Source of the DNA: Apostichopus japonicus | Lineage: Eukaryota; Echinodermata; Holothuroidea; Aspidochirotida; Stichopodidae | Direction: 5' to 3' | DNA: 64,000 nucleotides | NCBI RefSeq assembly: GCF_037975245.1 | Contig: NC_092563.1 | Span: 1,329,001-1,393,000 of the forward strand | Shown here: positions 12,676 to 25,177 of the stretch, piece by piece | Position numbering within the stretch: position 1 is the stretch's first letter | Layout of the letters: each line of letters opens with the position of its first letter | Notes under the pieces: model-generated | Told to the model about the DNA's origin: nothing | Database searches by the model: none | The model's input: the letters and a program-made list of their open reading frames with translations, nothing else | Translations under genes and position numbers: made by a program

Positions 12676-13511
12676 AGACAATGAGTTAAATAGCTTGAAC
12701 ATAATGAACATGTGTGGAATTGTTGTTGTATGAAAAGGATTGAGATTTAAAAGAATATTTCATGGTGTGGTTTAAAAGGAAAAGTATTACTTTTTGAATA
12801 AATAAATGGCAACCTTGATCTTATTTAAATTCCATACTCGATGCAAATTTTATCTTAAAGACAGGAAAAAAGAAGAAAAAAAAACAATAAATTGTATTGA
12901 GTAAATTTTGAAGACTTCTTTAGATCTAGAAACTCGTGTTTTGATGTCGAGTTGGAACTGTGTTTGAATGTTGTGCACATTAATCAACATTATTTAAATA
13001 TTGTGTAATCTAAAGAATTAATTTCAGCTACTCTGAAGAAGAAGAAGAAATGATTACTTGATCAGTTCTATCGTAACTTCTTCATCTACTGTGATCCTTT
13101 GGATAAAGTAAACGTGGGAATGAACTGCCAGATTTTCAAAACTAACATCACTTCTTTCAAAACTGTTTTATCAAAACTCCCTAGTCCTGGGTGACCATCT
13201 CTAGCTTGAAATCTGCCAAGAAGGAACCTCTTGATCAAATGATTTTGCATTTAATTTGGAAAGAATTTTGTTCCAGTGCTGTTTAACTTTTAAATCAAGA
13301 GTCATAAAAACAGAACTGGCATTAATTAGTAAAAATGTTTTTAAAAATTCACATGATTCAAGCACTTTTCTGCATTTGTGGGAGATTAGCACTCTTGCTA
13401 ATTGATTTTTACCCTTCTGTCAAAAGTTTAATAATAAATAGATAAATGATGCATCATGTATATTTTTATGTCTGCAAATCGGAGGGCAATGCTGGGCAGA
13501 ATGAGATAGTA

Positions 13512-13525
13512 GGGGGGGGGGGGGG
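13512..13525. repeat. G homopolymer
   Basis: Fourteen consecutive G in AT-rich intergenic DNA. Similar long G or C runs recur across the window; see the finding on homopolymers. Confidence 0.9.
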
Positions 13526-13834
13526 TTGCAGCGGGGGTTGGTCGTTGGGAACCGGTTAAGTTAAGAAAAAGGGACACATTATTGACAGTGTTCGCAATGT
13601 TGTATTACTGTATCAATTTAAATACGACTTACATACAATATACATGGTTTATTGATTGGGTTATTATGTTAATTTTCCTTTCATATATAATTGATCCACA
13701 TATTTTAAAGATGCAATTTATAGGTGCAACAGTGAAAATGTTCACTTTTACATATTGTTCAGTTTTCAGTTCATTTTTTTTTAAATAGCCCCCTTGGTGG
13801 TCCAAATTCTGACAACTCACAACCATGAAAACTA

Positions 13835-13898
13835 AATAAAGCAATCTGTTTAAATAAATTCTTATCGTGTCTTGTTTTTTGTGTGTTGGTGTATGGTT
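13835..13898 (+). other. Candidate polyadenylation region, possibly the DENND11 3' end
   Basis: AATAAA occurs at 13835 and 13853. A T/GT-rich stretch follows at about 13869-13898, the arrangement expected of a metazoan poly(A) site. If it serves DENND11, the 3' UTR is about 5.4 kb, so other sites closer to the stop remain possible. Confidence 0.3.
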
Positions 13899-13899
13899 G

Positions 13900-15696
13900 T
13901 GCAATACAGACTGATCAGAATCACACTATATGTTGCCCGGTCATCAGTTTCTTTGGTTTTTGAGGTCATAATTCATTGCTCCCTAAGAGTAATTCCCCAT
14001 AATTTATCCTTTCCTTATTTTATTTGGTTTGTGTTGGGGTGGTGCAATGGAAATGTCTTTGATGTGAAGTTCATTGCTTCCGGAGACTTTTCGAAATGGA
14101 ACATAAATTAAATATGCATGGTTTATGCCTGTGTGTTAAAGTTTAAAATGTTTCTTTACCTAACGTTAAATTGAAAAATAGGAAAGAAAGAAAGAACAAT
14201 TTGTTGTGTAGTTTAGTGTGGTTTTTCTTTTCTTTTTTGTGCTGCCCGGCAAAATGAAAAATAACGACTCTGAGTTATATGAATCAAACTAGACAACTCT
14301 CCCAGTTTTACTAGGAGTCTACTCCGTTCGTGTTAAAGAAATCTCGCTCTCTCTTGATGTTTTTGTGCTAATCTCCTTGAACAATTTGACTTTCTTATTA
14401 CTATAGATCATCTTAACTACAATCAGAGATGTGGGCACGCGACTGTTTGTTGACCACATAACAATGTTTAGCATTTGATAGAACACTTCATTGTTTGTTT
14501 GAAGAGGCCCTGTGGGAAAAAGATGGCGTTTAGAAACCTGGAGAATGTTCATTCCGTTTTTCGGGATATAACTGTATAAAGTGTTTTATATATGGTATTG
14601 TGGTTTACGATGCTAACAGTTGGAGGGATCTCTACTTCTGACCGTCAGTCTCGCGTATATTGCCAGACAAACTAGGTGACGTACTTGTCTAAACCAAAAT
14701 ATGTTCGCCCCAAATTGTGAGTATTCTAAAGATTACTTAAACGTTTTGAAATGTAATTTCCTTGTGGTTCTGAATCTCTTGATAATTTCCAGACGTTGAG
14801 GAGTGTCAGATTAGACAATTCAGTGTCATAGAGAGGACATCCGTCCATCCATCTTGTCTGTGTGTCTGTCTTTTTCTTTCTTTCTTTATTTTTTTGAAAG
14901 ACATGTTGACAGGTCTGTGAATATTGCCTAACTTGAAACGTGAGAAGTTTCCTGGTGTAAAATATTAAGTAAAAGTAAATTCAGATGTTGCAGTACGAGG
15001 TGATCCTCTCCTGCACACACAAAAATTAAGGAAGCGCTATTTGAGACCCGTTTATCCCACCAAATCGCTACATTACGTTTGTCGGTATTTTTCATAACGC
15101 GATTTTCAGTGCACTGAGAGGTATCCCTAACAATTAGTAAGCCCTTTCACATGTGCAATATGCAAACATCACATTCTTCTCTAAGATTTTAATTAATTCA
15201 TCTGCTATTCCAGACGAATGCTCCCAGCCTATAGCAACACACCCTTTTCTCCAGCCCCTCCTCTCCTTCAAAAAAAGGGCCGACGTCCGATAAAAAATAT
15301 TAACTTTGACAATGAAATTAGAAATAGCAAAACATTGGAGAATTGAATTTCACATAAGGTAGCATACGCCCGTTAAAAGCCCCATTGACTTATACACTAA
15401 ATCACAAAAGTAATGTGGTCTCTAATTCTAGATAGAAGTTCTCACTAACTAAACGCTGCCCATCACTGGATAGCTGACAAGTTGGCCTTTCATGGCACCA
15501 TCAATGTTCCGTATCATGACAATGCAGAAAATTCGAGCCTGAAGTTTTCGTCACTTGTAAACAAACAGACCTCTTCACTCTGTAAACTATTTTCGTACGC
15601 TGCTCCTGGGAGGCCTAAAGGGGTATACAATTGCCTCAATTGACATGTTTGCACCACATGTACTTCCATTCATGCTCTTCAACATGCAAGCCAAAA
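13900..15696. other. Intergenic, nothing recognised
   Basis: I see no conserved exon, RNA gene or clear repeat here. Short open frames have no family resemblance. Confidence 0.6.
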
Positions 15697-16068
15697 CAAG
15701 GGCGTAGGAGCTGGGGGCGCCAGCCCCCCCCCCCCCAGTGAAAAATGTGGAGGGGCGGAAGTATCATTCCGCCCCCCCCCCCCCCCCCCGCTTCGAAGTC
15801 AGAAAACCCCTTTTTCATTTCCAAATGAGAAAAAACATTTGGAGCACCAAATTGCATTTAAGGCCAGGTGAAAATACAAAATTAAGTTTACAAAATGGAG
15901 TAGGTGTTGAGTGTGCTATATTGCACCAAATTGCATCTTATAGGTCACCTGGAAATGCAAAAAAATTCCAAAGGGGAGGGGGACACCCCCTCCCCTTAGA
16001 CCCCTCCCCCAGGCCGGCCATCAATCTTCAGCCCCCCCCCCACTCAAAAGTACCTTCCTACGCCACTG
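15697..16068 (+). mobile_element. hAT-type non-autonomous element, family 1, copy 2 (372 bp)
   Basis: Perfect 8-bp target duplication AGCCAAAA (15689-15696 and 16069-16076). Ends and interior match copy 1 at 8646 almost word for word, including CAGAAAACCCCTTTTTCATTT, AAGGCCAGGTGAAAAT and AGGCCGGCCATCA. Copies differ mainly in the length of their C runs. There is no internal gene. Confidence 0.92.
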
Positions 16069-16076
16069 AGCCAAAA

Positions 16077-17468
16077 GAAAACAGATCCTGATAACCTGAT
16101 TGATAACGTATCAAAAAAGATGTTTTCCTAATGCATTTTGTCACTTTTCCTGAAATCATGAGAAGGGTAGGTTTGTGTTTACTTGTATGCAACACCTCAA
16201 ACGCAAACTCGCTAAATTTCGCATCACATGTAACTTCCGTACGTGTAACACGTAAACAGTCACCAGCGCTAACGTTTGAAGACTAGCACGGGTAGATTGG
16301 GAGCTGATTCATATTTTGATAATTGGAGATTTTGAATCATTTTAAACCCGTTCTTTATGGTAATATGTGGTAAGTAGTAAGCACACGAATACAAATCCAC
16401 AAAGAACTTGAAGACAAATATTGCATGGGTTGGTTCATACGTGTATCTAAGTAATACGAAAACAATATTGTTACTAAGGCCGTACTAAGTTAGCAGTAGT
16501 AGTAGTAGAAGTAATAGTATAGTAAAGGCTTCATAATTGACGCACCTTGAAATAATACTAGCAACGGTACAGCTAACTGCAGGCAACCTAAACTTTTGCA
16601 GTAAAGCAGAGTTACATATTTGATGAGTTTTAATCCATCTCAGGTATATGCTGAACAAATTGTGTGTTTTTTTAAAGCTTTTCACACCCTCCCCCGGTCC
16701 CCCCAGTTTTGCACATTTCTTGGGCATTTGGAAATTAAAAATAACCAAACTTACCTCAATATAATACCATTACTCTCTGGGACCTGACTTGTCTGAGCTT
16801 AGAGGCTCACAGAGTATAGCAAACAGCATCCAAAGTCAATGGATGTATACTTCAGCCTGGCTCTGTCCACTGGTTTGGCAATTGAATTACTATAACCCTA
16901 ACATTGCATAATGGGTATATTATGGGATTTGGCATAGCCTTTGCCTTTTCTTTGTGCTATCAAATATAGCTGCAACCAAGCTATTGGCAAACCATATTTT
17001 ACATAAGGTGGATTTTCAACAACATTTTAAATTGGTAATATGTAATGCTATGACTTTGTTTTAATTTAAAACGTTGATCTCTGTTGGGTTGACTTGAAGA
17101 CAAGATCTGTTGAAAAGAGCTAACCTGGAGAAAATTTAAGATTGTAATATAAGCATTAATACCCATTTTCTGTTTTATTTCTCCAGGAAAGTGTGAGGAT
17201 CTTAAGATACAGTCCATGGTCCACATCCAAGTACTGTCTACCACAGTGAGAAACCAAAGCTGGTGTTTGGAAGGACTTAAATAGTATCAACAGGAACTTA
17301 AAGCAAAATTTAATATGTCATAAGAAGGGCAATGGGAATGTCCAATGTTTAAACAGCTGTGTCAAAGAAAGAAAAATGTTTTGTGTAGATCTGGCGATAT
17401 GAACTGATATGTGTTTTTAACTTTTTTTATCAACTTTCCAAGAAAGGAAAAGTGTAAAGGTCTGTAGA
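16077..17468. other. SLC35C2 upstream region
   Basis: No conserved coding sequence. It should contain the SLC35C2 promoter and 5' UTR, but no promoter element can be named. An acceptor-like TTTCTCCAG at about 17179-17187 could begin a 5' UTR exon; this is inference only. Confidence 0.4.
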
Positions 17469-20400
17469 ATGAAAGGCAAAAAAGGAGTAAAATCACATGT
17501 TCAGAGAACTCGGAGGCAACTTCACATTGCAGGTCAAATATCAGGGAAGGTTGACAATGCCATTTACAAAGCTGCCCCACAGTCTGTTAGAAAGACTCGT
17601 TGGTATAGTCTCTTTTATCAGACCATCAAAACTATATCTCTTGTGCTGTTTTACTATTGCTTTTCCATCTCTTTGACATTCTACAACAAGTGGCTCTTTT
17701 CCGTAAGTTATTTTACATATTTGTTACAATCAATGATTGAATTTATCTATATAGTAAATTAGTAATGGAAAACTGACTGAAATTTGAAATAATGGAAAAG
17801 AACAAAGAAATGTATAGCAAGAACAGGATTCGAACCAGTGACCTCTGGATTAAAATCTCAGCGTCCACCATCTGAGCTATCTAGCACTTAGCTGTTTGCG
17901 ATCTTTATATAGCAAATTCTTTGAAGGAGGTGACAGTCAGAAGCTGAAAGGTACCTTGCATACTACAGTGTAACTAAGGATCATGCCCCAGTTTTATTTG
18001 ATACAAGCTTGAAAGCAGCATGGAGGGGATTTCATGAGAAGTTTGTTTTTTATTATATATAACTATATAAGTAAAAAAAAATATATATTAAGCTGACTGG
18101 GAAATTTAAGACAATAGAAAAGAACAGAGAAATCAGTGGGTTGAATGTGATTGGAACCAGTGACACCTCTGGGTTGCAATTATTACTTATAAACAGCTGT
18201 TCTCTTTCATGAGGTTTGCCTGTTCTTGTTTTTCCAATAAATTGTACTATCAAGTCCAGTTAAGAAATTGCAACAGTTTCCAAATTTTCTTCATATTTTA
18301 TCCGTATACTGGTGGGTTGGAATCCTTCTGACAGTCATACACGAGAAAATCTGGAAAACCGATGAATTTAAACGAAGGCAACCATCTAAAGATGAGTGCT
18401 AGACACATGAATCAGTACAATTTATAAGAGAAAAAAATTCAGAACTTTTACATCCTCTACAAAAAAATATATTTTCAGGGGACAGTAGTTTGCTCAAGTT
18501 TCTTATTTGTTATGAAGGTATTAAAAATAATAAGATGACTTTGTGTTTAATCCATGAAAGCCTTTGATACTTTTGATGAGTAATTAATATTGTTTGATAA
18601 TAATTAAGTTAGTTATTAATAATAATTTCAGCCGACAATTATCTCGTCTTACAGGACTTCCGTTTCCCTCTCTCCATCACCATTTGCCACCTGACAGTTA
18701 AGTTTGTCATGGCTGCTATTGTGAGGTCATTTCTGGATTGTGCGACAGACATTACACCAGTCACACTCAGTTGGAAGGTTTATCTCACCAAGGTGGCACC
18801 CACAGGTGAGACAAATCCTGTCCATGAAATTTATCATCGTAACCGTCAAATTAAAGATAGCTTTATCAAATTTAATACCACCAAGTGTTTTTACACTACC
18901 ATTAAATATTACCATCAAACTTGGCATTCTGGAATAGCTAAAAGGGTCCAAACTTACCCTTATTGCTTTCTTGCTGGGTTTGCAAACAAAAAGTTTATTG
19001 CAGCTATCTAGGCAGCTTTAAAAGAATGTATGTAAAAGAAATGTCCTATTAAATTAGAAAACTTGCTGTAAGTTCAGCAAGTAGTGAACAGTTTGACTGA
19101 AGATGATAGTACTGTTGGTCTTTCAAACACATGTAAGACCAAAACCTTGATGTACTTTAAAGGCATCATAAAATGGAGCACAAAGTTCAAAGTTAACATT
19201 GCTTGGTAAGTGTTAAGTTTGATGAAAGACTGGTCTTGCTATATAGACTGATTGTAGATATGAGGATATTGTGCCCAGGAAAGGTCATCTAACTGTATTT
19301 TTAACTAGGACAGGCAAATTATCAATTATTTGTCAAACACGCAAGTTAGAGTACTTCAAGTCAAGGGAAAATTCTACGGTTCAAATTTTGTCTAGCAGTT
19401 TTAACATTTGTTACTTTTCGTCTCATAAAGTATAAAATTCAGTGGCGGTTTGATACTGAAAAACTGCTATATCTTTGTGTTCCTGTGACAACTTGCCCAT
19501 TTTCTTTGTTCCCTGCGGGAGACAAACGGAATCTGTGGTATGAGTGTGTGTGTGATACCTGCTATTGAAATTGGTAGAGGTCAAAGGTTATTTAAGGGGT
19601 TTTTTCCCCTTCTTTTCCCCCTTTTTTGTGCTATAACCTCATGGAAAGACATTGAATTGACATGGAACCTTCACAGATATAATGAGAATGTCACATGCTA
19701 TCAAAATATGTAGTTGCCTTGGTAACTGAGATCAAAGGTCACATGATCTGAGGTCAAATGTATATTTTTAGTGTAGGTTTACTGGCGATGAGATATGCAA
19801 CGCCTTGGATTGCCCACATGTTACATTTTTCTTGTCTGGCAGGGTTAGCATCTGTTTTCGATATCGGCTTTTCCAACTGGAGTATGCTCTACATTACCAT
19901 AGAACTCTACACCATGTCAAAGTCAACAGCTGTTATTTTCATCTTGGTTTTTGGAATTATCTTTCATCTACAAGAGCCAGTAAGTTATAGTATATATACA
20001 TTTTCTTTATCATGGCTATTGCCTAGCAACCTAGTCAGACCACCAGTGCTACATGTTCATGTCGATAAAGGTGGTGGCATTCTGGCATTGGAACTTGCAA
20101 GCAGTGATACCTAGCATCTTGGAAGCTGCAGGTTCAAAGCCCTGGCTGGCTAAGGCTGGGTGGAAATTTACAATTCTTCCAGGAGAATTCCATGATTTTC
20201 CCATCTGAAATGGGTTTTCAAAATTGTGAAGGAAAAAAAAGTCCCCCAAATGAGCTTAAGCCGTAAATTGGAAATCTTGGCACCCAATATGAAATGTTAG
20301 TTACAAAGCCATTTGGCATCTCCTACGTACTGTACATGCAGATGTGGCTCCTTTAAGTGTGATAAAATGATTGCCTTCAATGCTGATAATATGATGGATG

Positions 20401-23400
20401 AGTATATATGTTATCTGCTTTCTACAGACAAAGCAAGTTGTGGTAAAACAAGGTGTATCTTAGTAAAGTTAGATCTATCTATTAAGTGACACTGCATAAA
20501 TATACTATGCATAAACTGGTCTCGGCTATCATGTATGAAAAATACATATTGTACAGTATATAACATTGAGAATGAATGTTAGTTCTGTTATCAATGAAGA
20601 GTAAACAATTAAATTGGAATCAAGTCCCTTGTAACCTGTAAGTACTACTATTGCTAGTACTATTGTGTATTAACAAACTGGTGTAATTTTCTTCTACTCT
20701 TTAAGTTGAATTTCTTATGCAAGTGGTTCACAAAGTTTTTGAGAATGTGAGCTCTTTCATTAATTTATTTGGTTTTCTTGTTCAGTTGTTTTTTTTTACT
20801 GTAACTGTTTTGGTGATGGTGTTGGGGGGGGGGGGGGGTGGGAGTGTTGGGGAGGGGGAAGTGTTTAAATCAGATATACTCTTCTCTTAATTCATAATGT
20901 GTTGCTTTTCTCACTGGCTTTCCATTCCCTCTCTGCAGATAATTGGAAGGACCTGTTAATCACAATCTGCCTTAGTTTATAGTCTGATTTGTTATGATTT
21001 CATCCATTCTTTATTATTTCATTCATCCTTACGCAGCATCTTAGTCAAGTGGTTGTTATCTTTCTCATCTCTGGGGGTCTCTTCATGTTCACGTACCATT
21101 CAACTAGCTTCAATCTTATGGGATTTGTTCTGGTTATAACAGCCTCAGTACTCAGTGGCATCAGGTGGTCTTTAGCACAGATATTAACCCAACATGATAG
21201 TCATGAAGGAGGTACAGTAAGCTAAATTTTACTAAATTGTTCGGGTTTTTGTCATTTTGCTGTTGTTCACAAATAATATGATTGGCTTGGTAATTGATGC
21301 ATTTGTCCCTGACCCACTGTAGAGCTGTTTGACTACCATGATTTCGACTATCACATTACTGTATAAGATTCTAACATGCCAGTTACAGGTTACTTTGGGA
21401 GCTCTGTGTATATATCCTCATTGCCATACAGTAGATTCGCTGTATAAGATTCTAACCTGCCCGTTGCAGGTTACTTTGGGAGCTCTGTGTATATATCCTC
21501 AATTGCCATACAGTAGATACCCTGTATAAGATTCTAACCCGACAGGTCACTTTGGGAGCTCTGCGTATATATCCTCATTGCAGTGCAGTAGATTCCCTGT
21601 ATAAGATTCTAACCTGCCCGTTGCAGGTTACTTTGGGAGCTCTGTGTATATATCCTCATTGCCATACATTAGATTCCCTGTATAAGATTGTAAGATTCTA
21701 ACGTGCCTGTTACAGGTTACTTTGGGAGCTCTGTGTATATATCCTCATTGCCATACAGTAGCTTTCCTGTATAAGATTCACAGGTATATATTTATATATA
21801 GAAAAATTGAAGAAAAAAAACAGTGTATAACAGAGATTTGCTTCTGGGTTTTTTAACATCACAAGACCAAATTTACTATTCAAAATTTCATCTTTTGTCG
21901 GCCAACAGGTTTAAGGAATCCAGTAGATACCATTTACCACCTACAGCCTATAATGATATTAGGACTTTTACCACTAGCAATTCCAGTAGAAGGCAAGTAT
22001 TAATGCAGATGCTTCTACCGTTTTCTGTTATAAGAGTACAGCTATGAATGTGAGAGATTCGATGCATTAGAAACTCTACCTGTACATATATATTTAAGCA
22101 GAGCGTGTGAACTCATATTCCGTTGCAGTACCCTCACTTTCTTACACACACATTCCATAGATTACTCTCTGTCGCATGCATTGCCTGGTGTCGAAAATAT
22201 TTTGTTGAAATAAAAGTGTGTCAATATTTAAATGAACTTTTTGCACAGTATTGAGCAGTGTACAGTAACTAAAACTAGTCAGCTTAATCGTGTTGGTTGA
22301 ATCAAGTTGATAACAAGGAACGGCTGAAGCTACATTCTGACAAGGTTCTGATCCACGAAATATGAGAATAAAAAATTTAATTGACTGATGTCACGTACAA
22401 CTTCACTCTGTGTAAACGAGAAGATAAAAATGAGCATAAAACCTGTTCACGAGCTATTTATCTAACCTGCGTAGGTATTACTATGTAAACGTTAGAGGGC
22501 CCGAAGTTTCAATTTCCAGCAGGACCTTCTTCAAAGGCAGACTGACCTCAGGCCCTCTTACCATTATATAAAGGAGAAATTTGGCAACAAAACTTCTCAG
22601 ATATTTTCCCTAGTTCTGTGGATAAATTATCACATTAAGTATTGATGTGCACCGTAATGTCTGTTTTATCTGTAGACCAGATCTGTTAGAACACCATGAC
22701 CATGACTTGGAAATAAGAAGTTATTTCAATTTGTAACTATCTCGTAGTATGATTCTCCCATTTTCCTAATCCAGTATTAAAATCCTTACTTTTAGTTGAA
22801 AAACAAAATTTCTGGTTTTGAATTTTCTCCAGGTTTGCAAGTTGCTTCCTCGTCGAGAATATTTGGTTTCAGCGATGAAGGTGTCCTCATGTTCACCATG
22901 GCAACTACATCATTAGGAGCCATTCTAGCATTTATGCTGGCATTGTCAGAATACCTTCTGGTCTCACAAACGTCTAGCTTAACGTTATCAATATCTGGGA
23001 TTTTCAAAGTAAGTTAAATTATATCTGTTTTAATCAGCTTTGCAAAAGTTTTCATTGTGATCTTTTGATGATTTGATTTAATTTCTTCTGAAAGCCAGAA
23101 ACTTGTTCTTAGTTTTAAGGAGATAAAAATCTCTTATATGTCATAGAGTTGTAATCCATTTTTGGGGGGATATTATCAAACGATACCATGCTTTGTGACC
23201 ATGATGGTAAGACCAATTAAAGTGAACATCTCTTGTGGTTTTGTCTGTAAAACATTGTCTTTTTGGAACTTCATATCCATGATATTACGGAAATTTTAAT
23301 ATTCAGTCCGTATCCTAGTTGAATTGATGTTGATACATTTTTCGTTGCTACTTGAAACCAGAATCCCATAGAAATGTAGATTTATATTTAGCTTCACTAG

Positions 23401-25177
23401 TCAAGTTTCATTTTAAAATATGGAACAAAGTTGGCCATTTGTTTTTAATTTTCCAATATACTCTATATGTGTGACTAATTCTGATTTTTAAATGTTTCTG
23501 GGTATTAAATGAATAGTCAATCTTGGAATGAGATCAATTGTTAATTTGCTGATTGACCTCCATTAATTAGATGAAAATGCTTTTATTTCATGAGAAATTT
23601 GGCTTTTAGAATATGTATTCTATAAGTAAAAGAAAAAGGAAGGTGTGATCTTTGGTCACCTCCTCCTCCACCCCCCCCCCCCCTCCCTTGCTCCCCACCC
23701 AAAAGCATTGATGCAGCCGGACAAACTGGGTATAATTTTTATTAGCATCCAGTTGGGACAAAAAAATCATATTCTGTAGTTACATATCATGCTTCCAAGA
23801 ACTTGTACTGACAGTATGAGCAGTAATTTGCTGTTCCTATCAGATAAAGTGTAGAAACTGTACATACTGTGTCAGTAGGGTTTGCTTTGCAGCCTGGTAT
23901 AAGAGCGCAGTATTGAGTTCAAACTAGCATTAGAAAATTGTTCCAACTGGCTGATAAATTGGAATGCTAGTTTTCCTGACAGTGTATCTCTCTCTCTTTA
24001 TCTGGAGAAATCTGCAAACCATCCCCCATCTGTCCCCCATCGGTCCCCCATCAGCCCCCATCTGTCCCCCATCTGTCTCCATCTGTCCCTGCATGTCCCC
24101 ATCTGTCCCCATTCTGTCCACATCTGTCACCCGTCTGTCCCCCCGTCTGTCCCCGCCTGTCCCCATCTGTCCCCCATCTGTCTGTATTAGAAGCCATGTC
24201 TGTCATAAATGCTTGCTTGTCTTTCTCTCTTACAGGAAATCGTTGTTCTCTATCTAGCCATAACATTTTCCAAAGATGGAAGCCAACTGCTTATAATCAA
24301 CAAACTGGGAATGGTTATATGTCTCTTGGGGATCACCTTTCATGTCTACATAAAAGCCAAAGAAATAAATAGTAAGTAGTAATTGATAGTAGACATTGAC
24401 AAATGCAGTAATAGTCCAGATAGTATTGTTTTATTTGCATTTTATTTTGGTTTAGAGTTTCTAGCTGTAAATTAACAACTGAAGACTGACAGGGGGGGGG
24501 GGGGGGGGTAGATGGGACTGTAAACCAACTTTAAAAGTGCAAAGATATATTTTCACTGGATTGGGATTCAAACCAAAAGAGCTCATTGCTTTTTTTCAAT
24601 TAAAAGGTGTTATAGTAATTGTTGCAGATTGGTTCATGTTTAAGGTCATCAAACATGGTTTACTGCATAGAAGGTCATTGAAAGGTCATCAATCCCCTCC
24701 CTCCCTCCTGCCCCCTTGTATGTTAGAAAGTCAAAAGGATGGTGTTATCCTATCTTCTGATGTGAACTTGTGTGATCACCTACTTCATAACTCTGTCACT
24801 TCTCACTCTCTTGTGATGATTGATTTTTCTAATTTCACACTTGTCACATCCGGGCCTCATTTGAAGGCTTTAAAATGAATTATTTTTTCCGCGAGTGTAG
24901 TCTTTGTTAAGTTCCAAATGTTTGCATGTTTGCACCTTGACATTTGAGGGGGGGGGGGGGCGGGACTTCCAGGCAGTATTTGTACGGTTTGAACAGAATT
25001 GCAAAACATTGTAACTGTCTTTCCTATTTTGCAGAGAAACCTCCAGTAGTACCACCAGGCAAACACAAAGACAGTATTCCAATGCTAGCTGATGGAGAGG
25101 CAAACGTGAGTAGTGACAGCGAAGAGGAGATCTACACCAGGGGTAGAGACATCTCATGGCGTACGTCAGTGGTATGA
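17469..25177 (+). CDS. SLC35C2: Solute carrier family 35 member C2 (nucleotide-sugar transporter family), 8 coding exons
   Basis: Coding exons are 17469-17702, 18655-18805, 19843-19979, 21037-21211, 21909-21992, 22833-23008, 24236-24371 and 25035-25177, totalling 1236 nt or 411 aa. Diagnostic blocks are [71 protein letters not shown] and [20 protein letters not shown]. These fit the multi-pass drug/metabolite-transporter fold of SLC35C2, a Golgi-region protein linked to GDP-fucose supply and Notch fucosylation in vertebrates. Two features are unusual. The intron after exon 5 begins GCAAGT (a GC-AG intron). The N-terminus carries a basic extension of about 50 residues ahead of the first membrane segment, which vertebrate forms (about 365 aa) do not have at that length. 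The C-terminus keeps the acidic tail (SSDSEEEIY), and its last codons lie inside a tandem repeat. Introns hold the repeats listed separately. Confidence 0.95.
17765..17905 (-). repeat. tRNA-Lys-derived SINE-like copy (SLC35C2 intron 1)
   Basis: Read on the - strand it shows an A-box (TAGCTCAGATGG), a Lys-like anticodon loop (ATTTTAA, TTT anticodon) and a strong B-box (GGTTCGAATCC). The acceptor stems do not pair and the anticodon stem has mismatches, so it is not a functional tRNA. Flanking words GACTGAAATTT and GGAAAAGAACA recur in the next copy. Confidence 0.65.
18092..18235 (-). repeat. Second, more decayed copy of the tRNA-Lys SINE-like repeat
   Basis: It has the same orientation and order of words as 17765-17905: CTGACTGGGAAATTT, ATAGAAAAGAACAGAGAAAT, GGAACCAGTGAC and CTCTGG, then AACAGCTGTT. 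The B-box is damaged. Confidence 0.5.
19555..19760 (+). repeat. Dispersed repeat with AGGTCA-type half-sites (SLC35C2 intron 2)
   Basis: It shares CTATTGAAATTGGT and GAGGTCAAAGGT with 26740-26790. AGGTCAAAGGTTA at 19578-19590 is one base from a perfect DR1, and GATCAAAGGTCACATG follows near 19731. It lies upstream of exon 3. Confidence 0.5.
20070..20335 (+). repeat. SINE-like dispersed repeat, copy 3 (best copy)
   Basis: It has a tRNA-like head with a B-box (GGTTCAAAGCCC), then CCAGGAGAATTCCATGATTTT, CCCATCTGAAATGGG, GAGCTTAAGCCG, CACCCAATATGAAATG and AAAGCCATTTGGC. The related copies at 1908 and 5030 share this word order. It is in SLC35C2 intron 3. Confidence 0.65.
20824..20837. repeat. 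G homopolymer in SLC35C2 intron 3
   Basis: A run of about fourteen G followed by further G-rich sequence. It may form a G-quadruplex on the sense strand. Confidence 0.85.
21361..21785 (+). repeat. Tandem repeat, about 81-bp unit, 5-6 copies (SLC35C2 intron 4)
   Basis: GTATAAGATTCTAAC recurs at 21361, 21442, 21523, 21599, 21680 and 21769, spacing 76-89 bp. Units also share TTACTTTGGGAGCTCTGTGT and ATATATCCTCATTGCCATAC. It lies between exons 4 and 5. Confidence 0.9.
24020..24185 (+). repeat. Pyrimidine minisatellite before SLC35C2 exon 7
   Basis: Many units of CCCCATCTGTC (11-14 bp) end about 50 bp upstream of the exon 7 acceptor at 24235. Open frames on both strands here are repeat artefacts. 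Confidence 0.85.
24492..24508. repeat. G homopolymer in SLC35C2 intron 7
   Basis: A run of about seventeen G. A second run of about twelve lies near 24949 in the same intron, roughly 75 bp before the exon 8 acceptor. Confidence 0.85.

Noticed and set aside
17819-17890. A tRNA-Lys gene on the - strand
   Set aside because: The boxes and anticodon loop are good, but the acceptor arms do not pair, the anticodon stem has mismatches, and a decayed sister copy lies 300 bp away. A SINE-like repeat is the better call.
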